Source of the DNA: Symbiodinium sp. CCMP2592 | Taxonomy: Eukaryota; Sar; Dinophyceae; Suessiales; Symbiodiniaceae | DNA: 64,000 bases | Reading direction: 5' to 3' | NCBI GenBank assembly: GCA_905221615.1 | Contig: CAJNDT010005997.1 | Location: 124,001-188,000, forward strand | Shown here: positions 24,740-35,905 of the stretch, in pieces | Numbering within the stretch: position 1 is the first letter of the stretch | How the letters are laid out: each line of letters begins with the position of its first letter | Position numbers and translations under genes: made by a program | The notes under the pieces: generated by a model | Seen by the model: the letters and a program-made list of their open reading frames with translations, nothing else | Told to the model about the DNA's origin: nothing | The model's database searches: none

Positions 24740-25385
24740 ATGTGGCTTTTGAGGAGTGTATAGAGGCTTATAGGCCTTATAGGGATTGCGTGGGGCTGTC
24801 GAGGTGCATCTGCCGGGTCCCGGTTCGGAGCCGAACCAAACTCAGAGGTTTTGGACTTTCGGGTGCATGGCATATGTTGTTTTTTTGAGGGGGGCGGGGG
24901 GGGGGGGGTCTGGAGGGTTGGATCACGGGGCTTTGGATTGGGCGTCAGGGTGGCCCTACAAGCCATATGTGATCTTCAGAGCGGCATGCAGACATACCTA
25001 CGGGTTAAATGGCTTAATGTCCAAGATGCAGGAAATATGACCATGCAGGTCATGGTGGAATCGCGTACCGGTATGTAAACACATGCACGCTGTTGTTGCA
25101 ATGGAGTTGGTTATATAAGCTTTACCAACCATCTTCTGTTGCCGGACGTGTGGTTCTCGGGCAACCGAGCAACGTTGGGACAAACCCGAAATCCTAAACC
25201 GATGTTGTTCCCAAATAAACCGATGTTGTTGTCGGCCAGTTGGGATCGAAGCGTATTATAAGTGTCTTCTTGTGTGATCCGGCCCAGGAAATCTACACTA
25301 CTGGATCGTCGACTTGGGGATCCTAATCTTCTCGCACAACCCATAATTTAGACTAGTTGCTTGATTTCGGGATCCTTTTCCGTCT
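24740..25385. other. No recognisable feature
   Basis: Short frames on both strands and a run of about 17 G near 24892-24910. I see nothing I can name. Confidence 0.45.
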
Positions 25386-25387
25386 TC

Positions 25388-25513
25388 GGGCCCTAAACCC
25401 TAAACCCCGGACCCCTAGACCCCTAGACCCCTGAACCCCTGACCCCTAGACCCCTGAAGCCCTAAACCCTCTAAGCCCTAAACCCTAAACCGCTAACCCC
25501 CCCCCCCCCCCCC
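25388..25513. repeat. Telomere-like cluster ending in a 17-C run
   Basis: CCCTAAA and CCCCTAGAC/CCCCTGAAC variants, followed by about 17 C at 25497-25513. Confidence 0.9.
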
Positions 25514-25831
25514 GAAGCGTTAGTTTCGGGATGGCGAAGTCGGGGCCCTGAAGTGGGGAGAGGCTCGGCTCTTGTGGCGACCTCCGACGCCAAGGTGGGA
25601 GGGTGCCTACGGTTTAGGGTTTGGGTAATGCTTCGTAGCCGGTAACCTTTATTTTTTTGGGGGTGATTTTCCTTATCCTACAGGGTTTCGGGTTTAGAGT
25701 TTAGGTAATGCTTCGGAGCTGAGAAGGTAGCCTGTAAGCTTGGGGGGGGGGGGGTTATGATAATCCTACCATAATTGCAAAAGGTTAGCCTTGTTTGGGC
25801 TCGGGTACTCAGCCCCCAAGAATCATACGGA

Positions 25832-25930
25832 AGCCTCAATAATTCCCAAGACTATTTTGGGGTTCCTTGTTATAACTATAGTATGATATCCCCAAAATGC
25901 TTTATTCTTACCATTGAGGCTTACACAGTA
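25832..25930 (+). repeat. Family A element, copy A9 (ends decayed)
   Basis: The core ACTATTTTGGGGTTCCTTGT is clear. The ends (CCTCAATAATTCC and CATTGAGGCTTAC) pair weakly. Confidence 0.65.
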
Positions 25931-27010
25931 CGGTACACCCCACTCTTCCCAAAGCTTCGTAATGCCATTTTCAAAGCCGGCAGAAGGAAACCTGCACTAA
26001 AACCAAAAGCCCAACTCCAAACCCCAAGCCCGCAGCCCCTGAACCCTAGAAAGTTTAGCTCCGGAACCGAAGCCCCGAAAGACAGAAGAGAAGCCGCTCA
26101 AGCTCTTCCCGTGAAGGCCTCGGAGTCCAGCGGCGACGACAACAATACCTACCTAGGCACATGGTTTAGGGGTTTAGGGGTGCGGGGCTTGAGGGTTGAC
26201 ACGGGGTTGTGGATGTAGGATCATGGTGTTTGGGGATTATGAGTTTTTGAAGTGTAGCGGTGTTATGGAATTGGTGGCTTCGTGTTTAGGGCTTACAGCC
26301 TGAAGGGGGGTAGGGAGTCGATGTGCCAGGGTGGCGGGGTCTAGTGACTAGTGAGTATTCAGAATTTTGGCCTACCGCCCGACTTTGCAAGGTCAGCACT
26401 CGTCTGAGCCTCAGGAAAAGTAGTTTTTAGCTTTAGGGCCAAGGGTAGCTTCAGCTTGTGTTGGGCTTCGGTCTTCAATCAACACGAATGCCCAACTGCC
26501 TGTCTCTAAACAGCCCTCAACCCCTCGCGGTAAAGAAACATCCTGAAGCCCCCGACGAGGAAACCAATACCAAAATCCTCACCCCTGCCCCACAACCCCC
26601 AGACTAAATTCAATAACTCTGGACCCTAGCCCCTAAACCCTAAGCCTCAAAACCTAAACCCTAAACCCAGACTTAGGGTCACCCAGTTTAAAGACAACAA
26701 GCCCTAAATCAGACTTTGCAGAGGAGACGGCCTGGCGTTGACCTCTGCTTTCGTGCTGCCGGGCCGTCGATTCGGTCATTTCAGGGCCCGGAGATCTTGC
26801 AGAGTGTTCAGAGTACAGTAGAGCATAGCATCGGATAAAAATTTTCTAGTTTGATATAATGATCAGAATTTGGGATTTAATGAGGCCTGCAGTTTACCGT
26901 TTCAGTGGCGTTTCTTTCCACAGAAGTCGAGCACCGATCGTGGCGTGCACAGCAAGACTAGCCCGGTTTCGGGCCCGAAAGCCCCGACCACTCACCCCGA
27001 AATAATGCAA
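25931..27010. other. No recognisable gene; telomere-like words at 26625-26670
   Basis: One + frame of 147 codons crosses element A9 and shows no motif. The rest is non-coding in appearance. Confidence 0.4.
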
Positions 27011-27015
27011 TGTAA

Positions 27016-27130
27016 TGTAATATAGGGCCGTAATAAGTAGAATAGCGTTTTGAGGCCCATTATACTATAAGTGTAATCAGGAACCCCCAGAATAGTATTG
27101 GTCCAAAACCCAACTTTTCAACCATTGGGC
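27016..27130 (-). repeat. Family A element, copy A10, inverted orientation
   Basis: The core appears as its complement (CCCATTATACTATAA, then CAGGAACCCCCAGAATAGTA), and the left arm reads TAATATAGGGCCGTAATAAG. Confidence 0.7.
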
Positions 27131-27371
27131 TCTCATGAGGTAGTCTTATTCTGAAAGTTTGAACTTTCAAGCCCAGGGGTTTTGGGGAAGTAGTATTGGT
27201 AATTAAATTTACGCCCCGACATTAATGCAATGTAATGTAATCGCACACCCTAAACCCTAAATCCTAAGCCCTAAACCCTAGTCGAACAGCCTGACCTTCC
27301 AAGCCGGAGAGCCGATATCCAGCCTGGAAGCAGCCCCGAACTACGCAGGCAGCATGAAGCAAGACAGAATT

Positions 27372-27479
27372 TTGGGGCCTAAATCATTACCTAAACTGTT
27401 CTGATTTCCTTATAAAAAATTGTAGAAGAATGGGCTCCAAAGCCATGCCCTATTCTAATTATCAAGGCCCCTACATTAA
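27372..27479 (+). repeat. Family A element, copy A11
   Basis: TTTGGGGCCTAAATCATTACC at the left, ATTATCAAGGCCCCTACATTA at the right, with a degenerate core. Confidence 0.75.
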
Positions 27480-28471
27480 TGCTGTTTGCGATTGTCGAAA
27501 TGCCGTATTTCATCGACACTTTCTCGAGCTTGTGGGGTGCTCGGGTTGGGTTGCTGCAGAGTGTTACAGTGTCAGCACTCCAATGCAGAAGTTCAAGAAT
27601 ATCATGCCACTTGGACGACTAACGTTTCATCGTCCAAAGGGCCGAGCAGTCAAAGGCTTCCTCGCACTGCCAAGGTATGGGGCTTACACCGTCATGCTGA
27701 AGCCACGCTCCAAGCTGGGATGACAACTTGGGGGGGCTTTCTACTCTTGGACGCGATCTCTGAAGAACTCACATGCTTGCTTTATTGGCATTGTTGTCGT
27801 TGCAGTTAAGTCTTCGATACGTCGATGCCCTCAACACAGTTCCTTCGCAATGGTAAGACTGTGTGTCTTCAACCTCTTCATACCAGAACGAGCGTTTGGG
27901 CATCCTTAAGCTTTATCTGAAGAGTAATGACCGCGCCGATAGGAAGAGCCACGGCTCTTCACGGGGATGATTGTCGATTCATTCCTTCATTCCTTCCTTC
28001 ATTGATTAAGTCTTTCCTTCAGTCTTCCGTGCAGAAAGTCCAGGATCCAAGAGTCCAGCTCGGGGTAGGTGGGGAACCAATTACTTTCAGACTTGGATCG
28101 TCTATTTTGCCACCATCCTGTTGAGAGCCTTGTGCTTCCCTTCTTGACTGAGTTTGCCAAACCCAGAAAACTCGTAGATCTCGCGCCGGGAGGCACTATG
28201 TCCCAGAGAAGGAGGAAGCGCTGGCCATGCCAACGCTGCATCTTGGCCCAGGGACTGAGACAGAAACATCGGTTAGCTCCAGACCTCACGGTGATCTCGT
28301 TGTCATAAGCCCTGGGTATCCTGCAATCGAACTCAGACTTAGCACACCCGGCCGAGCACAACGTGAAGCCCCAGCGCAGCCCAGAGCAGCCCCGAATGCC
28401 TCTTCCCCGGAGAAACTTCCCAGCACCGCTTCCGAACCGGAATGGATCCCAGCTGACAAACCTCTGAACAG
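27480..28471. other. No assigned gene; possible exon remnants
   Basis: At 27805-27853 a pyrimidine-rich GTTGTCGTTGCAG is followed by an open stretch reading LSLRYVDALNTVPSQW and then GGTAAGA, which looks like acceptor, short exon and donor. Because the next feature is an exon-like transporter fragment, this could belong to the same gene. I cannot confirm it. Confidence 0.2.
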
Positions 28472-28620
28472 ATGCAGGAGTACTCGGTGTCCTACAAAGT
28501 GCTCCGAAGTGTTTCTGTCAGGTTTGGCTTCATCGGGGTGCTTGTTATGCTGGGTGGCTGGCCGATCATGGTACTTCTGCATCTGCTGGGATGGGAGGCC
28601 TGGGAGTTGAACCGGCTGTG
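28472..28620 (+). pseudogene. Exon-like fragment of an EamA/SLC35F-type transporter
   Basis: One frame reads EYSVSYKVL, then FGFIGVLVMLGGWPIMVLLH, then LLGWEAWELNRL. This fits the segment of SLC35F/EamA membrane transporters where YKVLF is followed by a helix of the form FFGFxGLxxLLLLWPxxLLLHxxGxExxELP. These proteins move small molecules across endomembranes with about ten helices; here only about 50 residues remain. A stop precedes the frame at 28454. The preceding bases CCTCTGAACAG|ATG could be an acceptor, and the reading stops where family A copy A12 begins with GTAGTATAGG. It is either one exon of a split gene with unseen neighbours or a relic. The family assignment is by eye. Confidence 0.45.
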
Positions 28621-28731
28621 GTAGTATAGGAGCCTTAATAGTTACCGCTACTATTTTGTGGTGTTCCTTATTATAGTTATAGTATAATGGGACCCAAAGC
28701 CCTATTCTGATTATTAAGGCCCCTATATTAC
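28621..28731 (+). repeat. Family A element, copy A12, abutting a coding segment
   Basis: GTAGTATAGGAGCCTTAATA at the left; ATTATTAAGGCCCCTATATTAC at the right. It begins with GT directly at the end of the transporter-like coding stretch. Confidence 0.85.
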
Positions 28732-29482
28732 ATCATTCGAAATTGCATGGTGAACTAACAGCCCCAGATTGCCAACGTCGGGTGAGCGTTTGCGCTGCTC
28801 CGAGTGGTAGGCGGTCGAGTTGTGCTGCAGAGTTCTAGCTCGCCGGCCAGCCATGGTCGCAGCTGACACACAAAGAAAGGCCTAGCACGAAGGAAAGTGC
28901 ATATCGCCGCGAAACAAGTGCATGCAATGCTGCCAATGTTGATGGTAATGATGCGGTAGAGATGATGGCTGCCTTGGCGATAACGGCAGTAGCCTCAACA
29001 GCCAGACCACCAACAGCAAGAGCAGAAGCAAAAACAACAGCACGTCGTGGAGGACAATCATGGCACAAAGAACAATCACGATAATGGAGGCATCGACAAC
29101 GACGACGATGACGGCGCGATCATGACGACGACAGCAGCAGCCATTCATGTTCCGGATAGTACTGGCAAGAAGTAAGCAGTGTCATTCATACATTGTCAGG
29201 CCATTCTGTCACCAAGTACAAACATCTATGTGCTGTCAAAGAACTGCACATCGGCCATGCGGATGGACTACCACGAGAATCAATATTCATCAACGTCTTC
29301 ACCCTCATCATGGCCCGCATGACGCCGTCATCATCGTTTTTGAACCTGCATCTGCACCCACAAAATCCAGTCTCCTTGTTGCTCAATGTCAATGCCACAT
29401 CTACATCTCCATGCCAATCCTGATGTCTGGCTGCATCGGTTTTGGCATCTGGCCATTCGTGCTGCCTCGTCAGTAGCTAGAG
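28732..29482. other. No recognisable gene
   Basis: Frames of 70-109 codons on both strands around 28880-29470, mostly from degenerate trinucleotide sequence (GAC, CAT). No motif. Confidence 0.4.
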
Positions 29483-29594
29483 TACCCTAAGTGTCCATGT
29501 ACTCATATAGTATATACATTGGCCTTAATGTAGTCCCTATATAGGTACTTTGGGGTTCATGTATCTCTATATGGGTACATGGACCCTTAGGGGT
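29483..29594. repeat. Family D inverted-repeat element, copy D2
   Basis: TACCCTAAGTGTCCATGTAC pairs with GTACATGGACCCTTAGGGGTA. It is longer than D1 with a different, partly palindromic centre (CCCTATATAGG, TCTCTATATGGG). Confidence 0.8.
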
Positions 29595-29689
29595 AGCTAT
29601 TGCTTGTCATTAGCTACCAAAGGGCAGAGCATCCGGTGGCATACAGGAAGCAGCTCTAGAAGCCCTGACCCTATAACCCCAAAATTTCT

Positions 29690-29749
29690 CGGGTTCATAG
29701 TATACAGAACCATACTACAGACCCAGGGTTTCTCAATCAGATTCCTACC
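29690..29749. repeat. Family E element, partial copy E3
   Basis: The right arm CAGGGTTTCTCAATCAGATTCC is preserved. The left arm is not identified with confidence. Confidence 0.5.
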
Positions 29750-30715
29750 GTAAACCAGCTACTCTTGGAGTCCATAGCTTCTTCGAAGCCTTTTAGCCCG
29801 AAATCGCAAGCTTTCAGGTCTCGGATTCACATCCCTCAAGCTTAGACCGTAAAGAAACGAACACTCCCCACATAAGTTCAGCCTGAACCTCTAGACCTGA
29901 ACTGCAAACCGGTAAGTTTCATTTCCCTAAATCCTATAAACCCGTAAAGCCCTCGTTCACTCGTCCTTCACCCCGAAGAATCAGATTTCTTTCTACACCC
30001 TAAACACCAACACCAAACCACATAGGCGCTCTGCAATGCCCTTACAGCTGAACGCCTTCAAGCCCAGCGACGCGGCACTTTCGGGCGTGCAGGCGTTTGC
30101 ATTGCCCTCGCGCCCGGTGTGGGGATCCTTGGTGGTGAATGCCACTGGGCCGACCTTAAAGCGATACACCGGGTGCAATATACCGTAGAGTTCTGGAACA
30201 TGTGTAGTATCAGTCCTTTTTGTTCCGTTGCTATGGACGCAGCGAATTACATAATTAGTGGGGAGCTAGAGCAGTTGGCTACTAGGGTGCCTGCCAGGGT
30301 TTGCATGGAGGACAGCACGTTAAAGTCCACAAGCTGAAGTTTCGAGTTTAGAGATTGGCAGATAGAGTTTTTGGATGTGCATTCAAGGGTCGTAAGGATG
30401 AAACTCTCTGAGGCTCAGTTTGGGTATCCCAGAAAATCTCAGGTACCTCATGACCTCGGAGTTACATAGATTTTTTGTTACGGAAGCCCGCAATCATGGT
30501 GTGGCTGTGCATTGCCCAGAAAGCCATACTGGCCTCGGTCAAGAGCTTTGACCTTCGTTCCAGTGAAGACGCAGATGACGATGACGGCGATCAGAACCCT
30601 AAGTCGGCGCCAGTTGGTTATAAAATACGGCAATGGTGGTGTGCTTGCTGCTACTGCTTCTGATAAGACGGACGCTTGTGCACGGTCTTTTACGTCTGTT
30701 GGTAGTCGTCGTGGT
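29750..30715. other. No recognisable gene
   Basis: Telomere-like variants to about 30000. At 30475-30663 there is a 62-codon + frame with an acidic patch (SSEDADDDDGDQNP) that may be exon-derived. It is unassigned. Confidence 0.25.
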
Positions 30716-30719
30716 GATG

Positions 30720-31000
30720 GTTTGGATGGTGGTCGTCGTGGTGGTGATGTTTTGGATGGTGGCCGTTGGTGGTGTGGTGATGGTGGTGGTGGTGGTGGTG
30801 GTGGTGGTGGTGGTGGTGGCGGTGGTGGTGGTGGCGGTGGGGCTGGTGCTGGTTCTGGTGCTGGTGTGCTGGTGTGCTGGTGTGCTGGTGTGCTGGTGTG
30901 CTGGTGTGCTGGTGTGCTGGTGTGCTGGTGTGCTGGTGTGCTGGTGTGCTGGTGTGCTGGTGTGCTGGTGCTGGTGCTGGTGCTGGTGCTGGTGCAGGTG
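30720..31000. repeat. (GGT)n followed by a (TGCTGGTG)n octamer array
   Basis: GGT repeats run to about 30860, then about 13 copies of an 8-bp unit run to about 30970, then CTGGTG repeats. Because 8 is not a multiple of 3, every frame cycles through the same eight residues (VLVCWCAG or its shifts). The Cys/Trp-rich and His/Thr-rich ORFs here are artefacts. Confidence 0.97.
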
Positions 31001-31009
31001 GCGGCGGCA

Positions 31010-33580
31010 TGATTGACAGACAGAGGTCATGTGCGGGTACTTTCAGAATGATGAGTTTCTTGCATTTCTTGATGCACACTAGAACTTTGCAGTCCAGAAA
31101 CTCATGGGACGAGGCACTGATTGGCACCAATCTCAGCGATGTGCTCTGGGCGTACGCGGTGCAGCTGACGACACCTTTGACGGTGCCCTGTCGTTGTGGT
31201 TTCAGTGGGCAGCACTCCCAGCCCTGAACCCATCACCTGGGCTTCGAGGCTTTGAGCTGCCGATCTTGGGAGCTACTTATGTTTCAGCCCGGAGCTTTGG
31301 ATTGGCTCCAAATCTTCCCCCTCGCCTAGCCCCCGTACCCGTCGTTGGTATAAAAGTCCCGTAGATCCTCGAACTTCCGATCCGACTGTACCTCAGGCCA
31401 CGCTGGGACTGTCCCTTACCGTGCCCTTCGGCATGATCTCAGATGTGCTGCTCCGCGGGAAGGACGGGGATAGTCGAGGCGAAGAAGACGGGGATGTTGG
31501 AAAAGGCGGTTTTCGTTGGGGTGAAAGGTTCAGAGGTTGAGGGTCACAAGTCTCGGACTAGGTAGGCCTTTGGACATTTTGCATTTTCCCTTATTTGGCT
31601 TACTAGGACCCTATATACGAATATTCTTCAGAGGCTTTAAAGGGCCAACCTAGCGGAGGGTTGGTTACAGATGCAGGAGTTTCGCATGAAAGTTGTCGTG
31701 CGGCTCGGTTGCAGGGTCTGATTTGTATTTTGGTTTGGCTTAGCTTGTTTGCAGTAGGCGTTCAGACCCATTAACTTTTAAAGCCTTCATCATCCCCACC
31801 TATGTAATCCCTAAACTCCCCGACCCTATCATGCCAAATCTGTGCCAGGAGTTTGACGCCCAGTACATCTGTGGCTCTCTGCTTGTGGCTGGGCAAGCAA
31901 AGCCTGAAGCCCCTCACCCATTCGGGAACCACGGCTTCCGACACTTGCTCCGTCTAAGGTTTTAGTGTATTGAGTTAAATTACGGAGACCGTTCCGGTCG
32001 TAGCAGATTCCTTAAACACATTCCTCCTAAGTTCTTACTGGCTGCTGGAACTCCACAGCTGATGCATCCTCACCGGCAGGATGTTCAAGTTCATTTATGC
32101 AAGGTTTAGCACAAATGGTTCCTTAAGTTTACGCAAGGTGCAGGGCTCCATCAAGAGGTCTACTGTCTACACCCAAGGCTGTGAGATCCTTTCAGATCAC
32201 GAAAACTTATTGTTCGGGGTTCAGGGATGGTTATCGGTTATCTAAGTATTCAGGCCCGTATAGTGCGGCGCTGAGTTGACTTGCTGCAATAATGGGTAAC
32301 ACTATCCCTACATTGCCCTATGGTCCGTGTCTCGTTGTAGTACAACATACACCCAAAGCCATGTTTAAAATCACTAAACGTCCCCGTGGCTCAGGTCCTC
32401 CTGGGATTTTTCCTGGTCAGCGTGGCGCAGCAAGCAGCTTGCCCGATATAGGATTGGGCTTGGGATGGAGGTACTTTCGAGCTCGGGTGTCTATGGAGCT
32501 AAGCGCGAAGATAATCAACACCTCCAAGCCCTCAACACAAACTCGTACACCCGAAACCCAAAGCCACTTTACCCCAAACCCTAAGCCCTGAACCCTGTAA
32601 ACAGAGTAAACCTCAACCCCTGTCGCGCTGAATCCGAAGGCTGTTGCGCCCTAAACCCACAACACCGAACAAGTTGGCACCCCAAGCCTCAAGCGAAAGG
32701 TATGGTCGCGCCTTTGGATCACAGAGGAGTCCAGCTGCTCAGCGCGAGGCCCAGAAGTGCATCGGTATAACAATTAACACCGAGGTAGTATTGGTAATTG
32801 TTTAGGCCCTCATGTTATGAAGTTTGGGCAAGTGGAGAGTCAGAGAGAGAGAGACAGAGTGAGAGTGCGAGTGAGAGTGAGAGTGAGCTTGAGAGTGAGA
32901 GAGTGAGGAGGGAGGAAGGATGCTCATACTGTAGCCTGGACATGGTTACCGCGGGCTCGCACGGCCAGGAGAAAAATGGCAAGGCAATAGCAGAATCAAG
33001 AATCAAGCTAAATATCACAGACACCTATGATAAAGTGAAGGCAGTAAAGATTTAAAGGCCCTAAACCCCTTAAACCCTAAACCCTCACCCCAAGGACAGC
33101 GAGGATGAGTGATACGTGGGAAGCTGGCCTCGCTAAAGCCTGCTCGCCGAGCATCTGCAGCCGCAGACTGTGCAGTTTCGGATTGTTAACGTTTTGGGCT
33201 TTAGTTTGGGTTTAGGGTTTAGCAGGGGTTGAGGGTTTGCTTATGGTTGGCTGAAGAGTTTAGAGCTTTGGGGAGTTTCAGACCGTGATCAGTTCTCTTC
33301 AAAACCCCTGAACCCTTGAAGTCCTAAGTTCTCCACAGCCTCGAGTCTGGTAGGTTGGCCCATGGAGTCCACAGTTTGCCATCCATATGGTTCAGTGGAT
33401 GTTAAGTCTTTCGGAGTCTACAATTTGTGCGGTTAGCATTGTGTTCTCACTTATATAAAGTAAGCTAAAGTCATCTTGTTTAGGGCTCATGTTTGGCTTG
33501 TATACGGTGCTAGATCTTCCGGATCTGTTGGGCTTGCCCGGTGGATCCGGTGGATCAGATGGTTAGTCCCCAGACCTTCC
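31010..33580. other. No assigned gene
   Basis: A short stretch reading LSDVLWAYAVQ near 31130-31165 recalls octotricopeptide or RAP-type repeats of dinoflagellates but is far too short to call. (GA)n lies at 32836-32912. CCCTAAA words lie at 32570-32660 and 33057-33085. Nothing else is recognised. Confidence 0.35.
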
Positions 33581-33581
33581 A

Positions 33582-33650
33582 CATCCCTTAATTCCTTAAG
33601 ACATATTAGGGATCCTACTATAATTTACGGTATATCCCTTAAGGAGTTTT
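33582..33650. repeat. Family C element, short copy C2
   Basis: CATCCCTTAATTCCTTAAG, then ATATTAGGGATCCTACTATA and GGTATATCCCTTAAGGAG. It is a shorter relative of C1. Confidence 0.7.
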
Positions 33651-33783
33651 GGAGGTTCAGGGTCTGCTGTTGCCTGCGGATGCCCAAACGGCACATGGTG
33701 TACATCTCGGTCTCGGTGATATCGAGTCAGAGGACCCGGCAGCAAAGGGACCGGCCAGAGAGGAGCCCCCAAGCGAGGGACGG

Positions 33784-33895
33784 TTGTAGTATAGTTTAGC
33801 TTAGTTTGGTACGGTATAGCATAATTAGTATAGTTTAGTCTGGTATAGTATAGTGTAGTATAGTTTGGTATAGTCTAGTCACTAGTCCAGTCCAG
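33784..33895. repeat. Degenerate TAGTATAGTT minisatellite
   Basis: Roughly ten imperfect copies of a 10-bp TAGTATAGTT/TAGTCTGGTA unit. Confidence 0.9.
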
Positions 33896-35055
33896 GGTCC
33901 CTTCAGTTTTCCCTCGGCTTTGTCGGACGCTGATCCATTCGGACCCCCTCGGGTTCTCCTGGAGCCTCGGAGCTAGCAGCTTTGGCTCGCTCCCCTCCTG
34001 GCTCTCGCGGCAAGTGGGCACAGGAGCTGCCAGTAGATCTCCGGGCTCGGGCTCTAAACGGAGCTTCTCGCGGCGGAGCGTCGAAGGCAGACCGGCTTCT
34101 CTGCAGTTTCTCTGCCAAGCCGTCACGACCGCGCAAGCCGGCGGCAAAAGATGCGAGTTGTAGAGTGTAGGCTTTGATTGCGCTTGACACTTCCTGTCGC
34201 AATTGCTCTCATTGTAGTTGGCCTTGTTGGTGTACTCCTGTACTACCATTTCTTTACAGCTGTTGATCGTAGTCATTTTTCGTAGAAGTGCTCTCGTGGT
34301 GATTCTCTGCCTCGCCGCTCGCGGTGGTCTGGGGCCGTCCTGGTTCGGATTGAGATGCTACAACTGTAGCTTTGACTGGGCCGTGTTGAAGATCTAATGA
34401 GCTATGTCCGAATTGCTGCAGTGCCCAGAGACTTCAAAACCCCTTGATTCCGGGTTTTGGGGATCCTATCATAATTTAAGTATTACTTGAACGGTTTTGC
34501 AGCCTCTGGGTACATACGCATACCACAAATTTAGATGGTTCACATTGACGGCCCCACCTTCGTATCGTCTCGCTTAATGAGGAGCTTTTGTAGGGTTAGG
34601 CCTTAGCGGAGCATGCTTCAAACGATGAGCGCCAACACAGCTCCAGTGATTCTCGATGGCTCCATCAGTCGAACCCGAAACCACTAGTGCTCAGCCGAAG
34701 CCGTAAACTGTAGACTGTAAAAACCTAAACCTCAAAACCCCTTATCCCCTAAGAAGAGTATTGTATAGATCCTACACCCGAAACCAGTCCAAAGAGCTCT
34801 CTGCTCAAACCCTAAACCCTTAAAGCCTAAATCCCCAAACTTATCCCCAAAAGCCTGAAGTCTAGACCCCAAAGTCCAGGTCCCTTCTCAGTGTAGCTAC
34901 AGCAGAACATATACCGCATACCCCAACACTGAATGCAAATGAAAGAGGCCATTTTGGTAATAGCAACCCAGAGCCCAAACCCTACTGAAAGTGGCCTGTC
35001 TGCAGTCAAGTTACCGGCCGGTAGACAAGAGGCCACTAAACAAAACGAAGCCTAC
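33896..35055. other. No assigned gene
   Basis: The GC-rich part at 33900-34290 is open on both strands (62 to 133 codons) without a motif. The remainder has short frames and a few CCCTAAA variants. Confidence 0.35.
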
Positions 35056-35059
35056 TCAA

Positions 35060-35130
35060 GTGCCCTAAACCTTAAAACCCTAATCCCCTAAACCCCCAAC
35101 CCCTACACCCTAAACCCTGAACCCTGAGAC
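35060..35130. repeat. Telomere-like cluster
   Basis: CCCTAAA and CCCTAATCCCC variants. This is the last strong cluster before the Copia element. Confidence 0.85.
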
Positions 35131-35414
35131 CCAAGCCAAATTATTAAGGCTTATGGTAGGAGCACCCTTATCGTAGGAGCACCTGGCTCCTTGGCATCTT
35201 CGCTCTGTCAGGCCGCTTTCGAGTCAAGGGCGTCGGGATGGAGGGGTCTTAGGGGTGCTATGACTTAGGGGTTCTGTGAAGCTATAATAAGCGTTCTATC
35301 ATTTCAGGATTTAGGGTTCAGGGGCTGGGGATTTAGGGATTCAGGTGTGGTGATCCGGTTTGGGTTTCGAGATGTAGGGTTGGAGATTTCGGGTTGGGTT
35401 TTAGGTTAGTGCTT

Positions 35415-35532
35415 CGGTTGATGATATAAATCCTGGATTACCCATAATAGGGAATATACCATAATAGGGAATATACCATACTTCCCATTGTCTAGGGGCA
35501 TGATGCTAATGCAGGATTTAGATCATCAACCG
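35415..35532. repeat. Family G inverted-repeat element, copy G1
   Basis: CGGTTGATGATATAAATCCTG pairs with the complement of CAGGATTTAGATCATCAACCG, giving 26-bp arms with 2 mismatches. Inside is a direct repeat of ATAATAGGGAATATACC. Two more copies lie at 50.0 and 50.6 kb. Confidence 0.9.
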
Positions 35533-35542
35533 TGGCACTTGG

Positions 35543-35547
35543 GATTT
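35543..35547. other. Target-site duplication of Copia element 1, left copy
   Basis: GATTT directly before the 5' LTR is repeated exactly at 45609-45613 after the 3' LTR. A 5-bp duplication is the usual footprint of Copia integrase. Confidence 0.95.
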
Positions 35548-35905
35548 TGTTGATGACCCTGACCCCCTTTTCATGTATAGTGTGCATGAGTGGAGCTTGT
35601 GCAAGTGAGGGTCTACTTGTTTGCAGCGGATGGCTTCAGAAAGGTTGGAGCCATGATCGGCAGAAGCCAACGGCGACATGCCATGATCGGTAGAAGCCAG
35701 CGGCAACGTGCCATGATCGGCAGAAGCCACATACCACGAGCTTAGGCTATCGTCATGCTGTGCACAGAAGCGCATGTCGACTTTGTGGTTTGCAGTAAAA
35801 AGAATTCGGATCGCGTGCGCCATGGTTCGTTGAGCCTACTCCTGTGTGAAACACGTTTCTGAGATCTAGACGACGACGTCCCGTAAGGGGAAGTTTGTAT
35901 TCACA
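35548..35905 (+). repeat. 5' LTR of element 1
   Basis: Begins TGTTGATGACCC and ends GTATTCACA (TG...CA borders). It is identical to the 3' LTR except for one base. It should hold the promoter and start of transcription, but I cannot point to a TATA-like core with confidence. Confidence 0.95.
35651..35730. repeat. Three 30-bp direct repeats inside the LTR
   Basis: Units start at 35651, 35681 and 35711, each beginning CCATGATCGG. The third is about 20 bp. The same array recurs in the 3' LTR. They could bind a regulator. Confidence 0.9.

Noticed and set aside
31128..31170. Octotricopeptide/RAP-type repeat (LSDVLWAYAVQ)
   Set aside because: One partial motif of about 11 residues without neighbouring repeats.
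30512..31227. Cys/Trp-, Gly- and His-rich ORFs on both strands
   Set aside because: They arise from (GGT)n and the 8-bp repeat, which is open in every frame.
35518..35823. 101-codon minus-strand ORF in the LTR, repeated at 45197-45526
   Set aside because: Conserved only because the LTRs are duplicates; it runs across the 30-bp repeats and the LTR border.
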